A stretch of DNA of 64,000 nt from Auriscalpium vulgare (lineage: Eukaryota; Basidiomycota; Agaricomycetes; Russulales; Auriscalpiaceae): contig JAHBBC010000002.1 in assembly GCA_019915015.1 (NCBI GenBank), forward strand, positions 992,001-1,056,000, written 5' to 3'. The notes beneath the pieces are model-generated. The model did no database searches, had not been told where the DNA came from, and was given only the letters and a program-made list of their open reading frames with translations. This document shows positions 57,027 to 64,000 of this stretch, piece by piece. Position numbers and translations under genes: made by a program. How positions within the stretch are numbered: the stretch's first letter is position 1; each line of letters opens with the position of its first letter.

Positions 57027-59011
57027 CTACGCAGTCTCCTTTTTCTCGTTCTGCCCCTCCACGGTGCCCTGGCTCTCGTTTTCCTTTGCCTGAGCCGGAG
57101 CTTCCGCGTCCACGACCTTTGGTTTTTCAATCTTGAACCAGATCAACAGCGCAATGGCCTCCGTAACGAGAAACGCGAGCACAAACCAGAAGCCGTCGGC
57201 AATACCGTGGTAGCCCACCGGCTTTCCTTGGTCCACGCGCTTCTGGTCAATCTCCGTCTGGATGGTGGTGACGACGGCGAGGCCGAGACCGGAGCCAATT
57301 TGTAGGGCCGCGTTGAACATTGCGCCCACTGTCCCGGCAATCTCTGGAGGCGTGCTGCGCGCAAAGTCAGACTCAATGTGCAGATCACCAAGCATGTCAG
57401 GAGCGTACTTCATGAAGATGGCGATGTTTGAGTTGGTGTAGACAACCATATTCCCCATTGTTCCAATGATGAAGGCAGGGAAAATAATGGACCAGTACCT
57501 GGGCAAGTATGTGAGGATAACGAAATCAGCGGAGCAAATGATATCGGACCGTGCGCTCGTGTTTGCAAAGGGAAGCATGATGGTGGCCACAATATCGGCC
57601 AAAAGGCCAATGAAGATTGACCACTTCGGGTTGATGTACTTGGGGAAGCTGCCGCTGACGCCGGCGATGGCACCGGAGAAAATCCCCGTTGGGAGGAAAT
57701 GCACCGAAGCCATGATGGCGCTCCATCCATAGACCGTTTGGAAAAGAGGCATTAGTTGCAAGTACACTGGGAAATCTTTAAATCCTGGACGTCGCTAAGG
57801 CGAGGACGATGCGACGTACCCGCACACCACCAAAAGATGGGAACGAGGCCAAGGGCAACAAGTATGGGCACGTTGGGGTAGTTCCAGGTGTGCGGAGGCC
57901 TGTTTGGAAGTGGGTAAGCAGCAATTTCTTCCCGACTGGTGACATAGCTTACAGCGACGCCATGTCGGGGTCAATCTTGGCTTCGAAGACAAAGAATGCC
58001 ACTGCGAGCACGATGGAGGTAATGAGTGTGCCGATGACTCGACCCGCACCCCAGCCTGTTGCAGAGCCGGTCGTAACGGCATAGATGAATAACACGATAG
58101 AGGCTATGCGAGTGAGGTCAGAGACCAGTTCGCATATCGAGATGCAATGCACACTCACTGGTGAGCATGGTAACGCCACCGAGATCGAGGCGACGCCATG
58201 ACGGCTTGCCTGGACGCGGTGCTGAGTGGGGAACGAGGAAGACGGAGATGATGCCAATGGGCACGCCAAGCATGCATGTGAAGTAGAAGACCCAACGCCA
58301 ATTGGCCCACTGTACGAAAATGCCACCAATTATAATGCCCATCACTACATTTTTGGGTCAGCAACGAGTTTACAGGTCCGAAGTAAACAACAATGACGAA
58401 CCGTTGCCAATGGCAGAAGAACCTCCGAAGAAAGCGATAGCTTGGCTCGGCTCTTCTGGGTCGGGAAACCACTCGACAATCAAGCTCAGGGCAGACGGGA
58501 CGGTGGCAGCGGCGGCAATGCCCGTGAAGGCACGAAGAATAAACATGCCGACTTTGTCATGTACGAGGCCGCATCCTAAGGCGAAGAGACCGACGAGAGC
58601 AGAGCCCACGATAAAGGACCATTCTGGACGGCGCGACAAGTCAGTCACGCGCGTCAAGATGCTAGGATTATAACCACTTACTTGCGCTGTAGATGTCTGA
58701 GACTCGACCGCTGATGAGCAGGAAGGCGGCGAATGTCGATGCGTATGCTGAGAAGACCCAAACGACTTCATTGGCCTTGATGTTTAGGGAGCGCTCCATG
58801 GCGGGTATTGCCGGGAACAGAGCAGACGCGACAAAGGCATCCATGAACTCCGCTAAGCAGAAAAGCAGGAGGAGCGTCCCCTTGTGGAGCTTTGACAGGA
58901 CTGGCCGCACTGCAATGAACGTGGTGAGTACGTCGTGTGAGGACAGGCCCGAACTGACGCACCATAGGCTGCTTCTGGAGGGACCACGATCGTGGGTGCT
59001 GGAGTATTCAT
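57027..59011 (-). CDS. MFS transporter, DHA2-like (14-TM drug:H+ antiporter type)
   Basis: Polytopic plasma-membrane transporter of the major facilitator superfamily. The chosen start (59011, MNTPAPTIVVPPEAAY) is the only ATG whose frame joins across the first intron (GTGCGTCAG...GCAG) to VRPVLSKLHKGTLLLLFCLA. Transmembrane segments include EFMDAFVASALFPAIPAME, ANEVVWVFSAYASTFAAFLL, SGRVSDIYS (motif A region), IIIGGIFVQWANWRWVFYFT (motif C-like and the WRWxF hallmark of DHA2) and YLQLMPLFQTVYGWSAIMAS. A second half with many Gly-rich helices ends in AIALLIWFKIEKPKV and an acidic tail to 57027. Several introns interrupt it. The substrate cannot be predicted. Confidence 0.88.
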
Positions 59012-60339
59012 CCTGAGGAGCTGTCGAGGATGAGGATGTGGGGGAGGAAGTTGGGGTACTAGTTGTCTGCCGCTCCGCTTCCCTCATTGCGCTTTGCTTA
59101 AATATTGCACTCAAGAACGCGTATAAATCAGCGCGCGTCACAGCGCTCATATTCGTAAGGTTGCACACAACGGGGGATCAAAGCGAACCAAGATCGCCGA
59201 TGCGGACACGGCTTCAACAGTAGAGGATCCCCGGGTTCTCCCTTGGACACTACCTGGGCAGGATCTCGCGCGCGCGGCGCTGAGTCACCGGTGAGGATGG
59301 CTCGTCAAGCGAAGCCTTCAAGCGGCAGCATGTGTGCGTCGCTCCTGTGTCGCGATCGGTCAGCACGGCGCCGACAAGCACAGAGCTCGTAATGGCGAAA
59401 GGAAGTCTACGCACCGTAAGGTAACCGTTCACTGCGAATCCGAAGGCACCCGGATGTCCCAGAAGTACCAGAACCGAATGCATGATGATAAAACTTGGAT
59501 GTGGACGACTAGGTTGGTCTAGCGAGGAAGATCAACCTGAGTATACTTGAGATAGGTGAGACACATGAGCGCGCAAACGTTGAGTCGGATGACTCAGCCG
59601 CGACATGAGTGTACTAACAGCGCTCTACTGCCGTACATAATGAAGTCCTTCCTACGGCTAACAAGTTTTCCTTGTCCTTGTGTTCCGTGGGCTCCCGTGG
59701 GCGAGACTGTGTCCTGATCGTATCTCTTCTATAGCCCTTTGCCGTGATGTCCCTATCTCGGGCCCCGCACTGAATTGACTCTGCGCTCTCAGAACCAACA
59801 AAGATGTTTAAAACCTGTACTCGACAAGATACGTACTGCGCTTATGGTCAAGGGCGCTATCGACGCTCGCCGGAAGGGGTGCGACCCATAGATATTGCCC
59901 AACAGGCGGGTCCGGGATGAGGACGAAGGTGTGTCTTGTTACTGAACTGCCCGGATGCGATATGACACGAAGCCATCACCCAGCAATGGCGCGCCGGGGC
60001 TTTCCAAACAGGCCCTCGCATCGCGACTAGAGTCGACACCAGGGAAGCCTGAGGGAGGCTACTTCTCGACTTGCCTGTTCGCGAGCTCTCGCCGGGCGGA
60101 CAGGACGCGGTCGCATACCAGATCCATCTCTGGTAGTGGCATTCTCTGCGGCCCTGCCCCACTGCGAAACCCCAAAGTCGACATCTCAGGCTCCTCGTAC
60201 GTCGGACTGTTGAATGTTCCGATTGTTCGACTCTCCGCAGCCCCACCGCAGCCGCTCAAAAAATCGGCACGGAGCGGGTTCCGAATCTTGCAGTGCGTGC
60301 GCAGCGTTTCAACATAATCACGTAGCCGCTTCCAACTCT
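59012..60339. other. Long intergenic region before the DUF7330 gene
   Basis: About 1.3 kb without a supported gene. It contains, at 59804-59817, the 14-mer ATGTTTAAAACCTG that also begins the leader of BTB gene B. Minus- and plus-strand frames around 59860-60310 mirror each other and show no domain. Confidence 0.45.
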
Positions 60340-60346
60340 TATATAG
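60340..60346 (+). promoter_or_regulatory. TATA box of the DUF7330 gene
   Basis: TATATAG stands 82 bp upstream of the ATG at 60422, with CA-rich leader sequence between. Confidence 0.5.
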
Positions 60347-60421
60347 GGCACGATCCCGAGTTCCCTCAAAGTCCAATCCTATCCTACCCCATCCAACCTA
60401 TCAGCCCTGCCAACTGCCCAG

Positions 60422-61462
60422 ATGATTATCGACAAGAAGGAGCCCATCAAGTCGGACTATTCCTCAGATTCGGTACGCGGCTTGCCTCTAGGACACTGGA
60501 CACGGCCAAGCTCATCTATCACCATACAGAGCGAGTCTTTCCTCCCGCCGCCGCCGCCCCAGTATAGTGCCGCACCGTCCGCACCGTCCGCACCAGTGGC
60601 AGGGCCCTCCACGAGCGGCAGCGACAATCCTGTCAACGGTCTCACCGTCGCGACGGGGTACGAGAACATAATTGGTGCGTGGACACCTGTTCCTGGTGCC
60701 GGGCACTTCTCATGGCGGAAGCAGGCACATGGAGACTGGATCCCTTCGCCGCCACATCCACCTCTTCCCTTCTCACCTCCATCGTGAGCGCTACTAACGT
60801 CCGCCGAGGCAGCCGCCGGCGCCGCGACGGGGTGTTCTCGGCAACACTTTCGTCGCCGACGGCCTCGTTCTCGTCGCAGTTTGGGTCAATCAATGCCCGG
60901 CTGGCCGTCGTGGGCAACCCCGCCAACCCCGCGAGAGCGGACGTGAAGGTGTCGAGCCGTCACTCCAATATAACCGTCGATCTGGTATGTGCGCAAGCTG
61001 CTTCAACGTGCGCGCGTTTCGCTCATGACATGGCGCAGTTCGAAAAGGTTGCTTTCAAATTCATCGGTCTGGACGTCCACACGGGACGCGGTATGTACCT
61101 CCTCCATTCGCCCTACACCTGCAGCCGGCTGACGTGCGGTTCAAGGGGACGTGCTCGTGCTCATCCCGCGCAGCTACTCCGGCATCGTCGAGCTGAGCTC
61201 CCGTCACGGCCACTCAAATGTGCTGCCCTACCTCTCCGCCGGGGCGCGCATCGTCAAGGCGTCGCGCAACGAGGTGACCATCCTCGTCGGCAACGGCAGC
61301 CAGTCGGCTGGGCCGTCGTCGCAATTCGCTGACCACGTGTCAATGCACTCGCGCCACGGGAACGTGACAGTGGGTTTCAGTGGCGAGGATCAGTACTCGC
61401 CGCCCGACGGCAGGCTCGCCATGATGAAGCGGATGGTGTCCCAGAAAGTAGTCAAGACATGA
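60422..61462 (+). CDS. DUF7330-like protein
   Basis: Four exons (60422-60674, 60725-60984, 61039-61090, 61146-61462) give 293 residues. The N-terminal 85 residues are Pro/Ser-rich (SFLPPPPPQYSAAPSAPSAP). After the first intron the pattern IIGTWRLDPF leads to repeated beta-strand-like segments: ASFSSQFGSINARLAVV, VKVSSRHSNITVDL, FKFIGLDVHTGRGDVLVLIP, YSGIVELSSRHGHSNVLPYL and MHSRHGNVTVGFSGED. These S(R)HG/(T)G-x-(I/V) repeats resemble the basidiomycete DUF7330 domain, probably a beta-helix-type adhesion or surface module of unknown role. No signal peptide is present, and the intracellular location is inferred from that. All joins preserve frame. Confidence 0.8.
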
Positions 61463-61919
61463 TGGATTCGGGAGCTGGACGCGATGTAGACCACTCACTG
61501 CTCGTATATTACTCGTTAGTTACTCTTCAATCGTTACTTTACTCGTATATCAATCAGATTATGGGCTTGCACATGTTTGGTTGCGAGAGTTCGGAGCGGA
61601 GAAACTGTGTGCACACCAGTGAAAGGTGCCTGGCTGCAATGCGGGGTGTCAGGGTAGGAAACGGTCTCGCGAGACCATCTGGAAGAGGAATCTTCATGTA
61701 TCTCGTACGCAGTCGTGCTCCTGGCGGACGATATGACCGTCAGATTTTTGAGAAGTAGTTGACGAGGGGAACATCAGGGACCACGTGACCATTGGCAAAT
61801 CCCTTGCGGCCCGTCGGCCGCCCTCGGGCCTCGGCACGGCCGCGTCTGTTGCACAACTCTACCTAACTGCTCGACCTCGTCGAGGTAGACGCGTTCTTCA
61901 AGTCCTTACAGCAGGCCTG
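61463..61919. other. Spacer between the DUF7330 and mS29 genes
   Basis: About 450 bp. The left part is AT-rich (repeated TTACTCGTATATTACTCG around 61500-61550) and would be the 3'UTR of the DUF7330 gene. The right part is the mS29 promoter. No gene. Confidence 0.45.
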
Positions 61920-63778
61920 ATGGCAGCTCTTACGGCGGCCGCGCGTTCACGCGTGTCTCTTCTATCGCCCCTCGCCGGGCCCTCTCTCACACAACTGCAC
62001 TGCCAGCAGACGCGCGCATATGCCGCCCCCGTCAAGAAGGGCCAGACCAAAAAGACTGGATGTGAGTTTGCATCGTTTAGGATTGCTCTGGAGTTTATTC
62101 ACTGTGCTTTTGGGTTACCCAGCGCAGAGTTTCAAAGGGAAAGGCAGGGATTCGGGAGGGCAGGCGAAGCGGGAGAAGCGGCTCGGGGTACGTGACACGC
62201 GTATAGTCTCTATGCATGCCGCTGACTTTTCTATCGTTCCAGTCGTTCCGTCCCATGCCAGTCGTGCAATTGAAGCATCCGGTGTTTGCGACTGAAGCCA
62301 TCGACGAGCTCCAGCTACCCGCATTCGACGCAGTGAGTGGTACTTCGTTCGTACCACTCACAAACTCATGGCTGTCCAAAGGAGCTGGTCTCGAAGAATC
62401 CAGGCAAGGCGATGCAATTTCCTCTGCCGGAAAATGATGCCATTCGTATTTTTGGCGTACCTCGAAATGTCCTTGTTGACGTGCGTGATGGATCGCTATA
62501 CCGCGGGCGCTGACCTGACAGTCGTGGTGCAGTTTCGAATACTGTCGAAGCCAGCATCGGTCGTCCGTGACGTCACGGTGAAACTCGCTGGGAAGCTACA
62601 GCGCGCCAGTCAGCAGTCAAGCGAGGACAACAGGATCGTTCTAGGTGCGTGCGCTACCACTAACCCTGTGACACTTCATAATCAAATCTCCCGTAAAAGC
62701 TGGAACGCGAGGCAGCGGGAAAAGCTATCTGTTACTGCAGGCCGTCGAGTACGCAGCATCAGCAGGCTGGATGGTCCTTTACATCCCTCGCGGTACGTGC
62801 CGCGCTCCTTCCATCACAGCACGCTGAACATTTTCTGCTTAACAGCCATAAACCTCGTTAATTCGACGTCCGCGTACACATATGATCCGCGCACGCAGAC
62901 CTACCAACAGCCCGTCTTCGCATATCAGACGCTGCAACGCTTCCTCACTGTCAACGCCGCCGCTCTCGGGAAACTGTCGACCTCCACACCAGTGGAGATC
63001 GAACGGCGGGAAACACTTCCTGTCGGAACGCCGCTCAAGGATTTGATCGATGTTGGGCTGAAGGACCAGAGCGTCGCGCCGACGGTGCTCGAAGCGCTGT
63101 TGGCGGAGCTCGGGCGGCAGCAAAAGTGCGCACGTCAATTCTTTGTCGGGCTGGATTTGCACTGAACGGTTTTCATAGGTACCCCGTGCTACTCGCGATC
63201 GACGACTTCCAGGCGCTTTTCAGCAAGAGCACGTACCGTGACCCGCACTTTGCGCACATCAAGGCGTGGCACCTGTCCATGCCTCGCCTTCTCCTACAGT
63301 ATGCAAGCGGGCAAAAGACCTTCGTGCGTCCGGTTGTCGCGGCTCACCGCACTCTGCTAACATGTCGAATCCTGGCAGGCTCGCGGCGCGGTGATCGGCG
63401 CGCTCTCTTCTAGCAACACCACCTTCGCGCTCACGGAGGACCTCCGCTACGCACTTGGTTTGCAGCCATACATGCACCCGTCGCCGTACGCGAAGGTTTT
63501 GCCGGAGCTCGCCGCGTACACGCGAGGCATCAGCACCTGGAAGATCCCTGAGAAACTGACCGTCGATGAGGCTGCGGCTCTGTTCGAGGTGTGGAATAAA
63601 GACAAGAGTCTGCATACGCGTGAGTTGCGATGTTTTCGCGCGCCCATGAGGAGTGGCTGACTCGCTGCGTGTTATTCTAGACGTGCCGGACGAGTTCTTC
63701 ATGACGAAGTACTCTGAATCTGGGGGCAACGCAAGAGACTTTGTGTGGAGGGGTTTACTGGCAACGTTGGAGACATAG
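61920..63778 (+). CDS. Mitochondrial ribosomal protein mS29 (DAP3 family)
   Basis: GTP-binding protein of the mitochondrial small subunit (yeast Rsm23, human DAP3). The N-terminus MAALTAAARSRVSLLSPLAG is a mitochondrial presequence. About nine exons follow: RPMPVVQLKHPVFATEAIDE, FRILSKPASVVRDVT, a P-loop GTRGSGKSYLLLQAVEYA near 62700, GWMVLYIPR, the long segment TYDPRTQTYQQPVFAYQTLQ, YPVLLAIDDFQALF (Walker B-like), AVIGALSSSNTTFAL, YTRGISTWKIPEKLTVDEAA, and the last exon DVPDEFFMTKYSESGGNARD ending LLATLET (stop 63776-63778). Length near 460 residues, as expected. Part of its last exon reappears at about 29667-29730. Confidence 0.92.
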
Positions 63779-64000
63779 ACTAGCCCCTCCCGTGTGCAGT
63801 CAATCCGTGAGCAGCGAAACTGTGATTTTTTCCCTTCCGCATTAGGTCGACGCAATATTCGTCGCATGCAATTACACTATACATAGGTATTCAAGGGAGA
63901 GTCAATCTACAAACGCGCTCGAGCGCCTTCACTCGTCCGCCAGGTGAACGACTGCATACGAGAGGTAGATGCTATCCTCCGAGTACGGCCTTGACTCGTT
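63651..64000. repeat. Copy of the mS29-dioxygenase gene junction (right copy)
   Basis: Aligns with 29661-29945. It contains the intact end of mS29 and, from 63929, the end of a dioxygenase gene on the other strand. The identical 55-base block (63946-64000) runs off the window edge, so the duplication certainly continues beyond it. Confidence 0.85.
63929..64000 (-). CDS. Fe(II)/2OG dioxygenase-like gene, C-terminal end only
   Basis: Partial gene cut by the window edge. Its last residues read NESRPYSEDSIYLSYAVVHL and ADE, with a TGA at 63929-63931. They match the C-terminal frame of the disrupted gene at 29804-31704 (RPYSEDSIYLSYAVV). It lies tail-to-tail with mS29, 150 bp apart. It is probably the source or the functional copy of the pair, since here the stop comes cleanly after VVHLADE while the other copy has lost it. 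Whether the rest is intact cannot be seen. Confidence 0.75.
   Translation of the reverse strand, partial: NESRPYSEDSIYLSYAVVHLADE

Overview
The window is a gene-dense, intron-rich stretch of fungal nuclear DNA. Introns are mostly 45-65 nt with GTNNGT donors and CTAA-type branch sites. Lineage-expanded families (BTB proteins with a Cys-rich tail, a degenerate HNH-nuclease family, a DUF7330 protein, an Fe2OG dioxygenase) point to an agaricomycete basidiomycete, perhaps a polypore. The order-level guess is inference. All gene models below were spliced by eye. Exon edges are given only where frame, donor/acceptor and family conservation agree.

Layout. 2.8-5.0 kb: HPC2/ubinuclein gene (-). 5.6-12.4 kb: four BTB/POZ genes (+), the last separated from the first three by a small coiled-coil gene on the opposite strand. 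12.6-14.9 kb: HD-domain 5'-deoxynucleotidase and SDS3-like HDAC subunit (both -), divergent from TEF1 at 15.7-17.5 kb (+). 17.9-21.1 kb: two further copies of the coiled-coil gene (one clearly broken) flanking an HNH-family pseudogene. 21.4-28.7 kb: ACC1, acetyl-CoA carboxylase (-). 29.7-31.7 kb: a broken dioxygenase gene carrying a piece of the 3' end of the mS29/DAP3 gene. 32.2-34.6 kb: anoctamin (-). 35.6-38.8 kb: long disordered Ser/Pro-rich protein (+). 39.1-40.3 kb: membrane-anchored Lys-rich protein (+). 40.6-42.8 kb: BRF1 (-). 43.0-43.6 kb: BUD20-like zinc finger (+). 44.3-46.6 kb: APN2 (-). 47.1-47.8 kb: ribosomal protein eL33 (-). 48.2-49.7 kb: ArgJ/ARG7 (+). 50.2-50.4 kb: degenerate 39-bp repeat array. 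50.6-51.7 kb: unknown protein (-). 52.1-56.8 kb: two convergent kinesin genes. 57.0-59.0 kb: MFS transporter (-). 60.4-61.5 kb: DUF7330 protein (+). 61.9-63.8 kb: mS29/DAP3 (+). The last 72 bases hold the C-terminus of a second, apparently intact copy of the dioxygenase gene.

Most genes are conserved housekeeping functions: chromatin (HPC2, SDS3), Pol III transcription (BRF1), translation (TEF1, eL33, mS29, BUD20), DNA repair (APN2), nucleotide, arginine and fatty-acid metabolism (HDDC2-like, ArgJ, ACC1), and microtubule motors. They form no operon-like pathway; neighbours are usually divergent or convergent. The unusual material is the 5.6-21.1 kb interval, where tandem BTB duplicates are interleaved with a three-copy coiled-coil family and a dead HNH gene, and the 34-kb-apart duplication of the mS29-dioxygenase junction.
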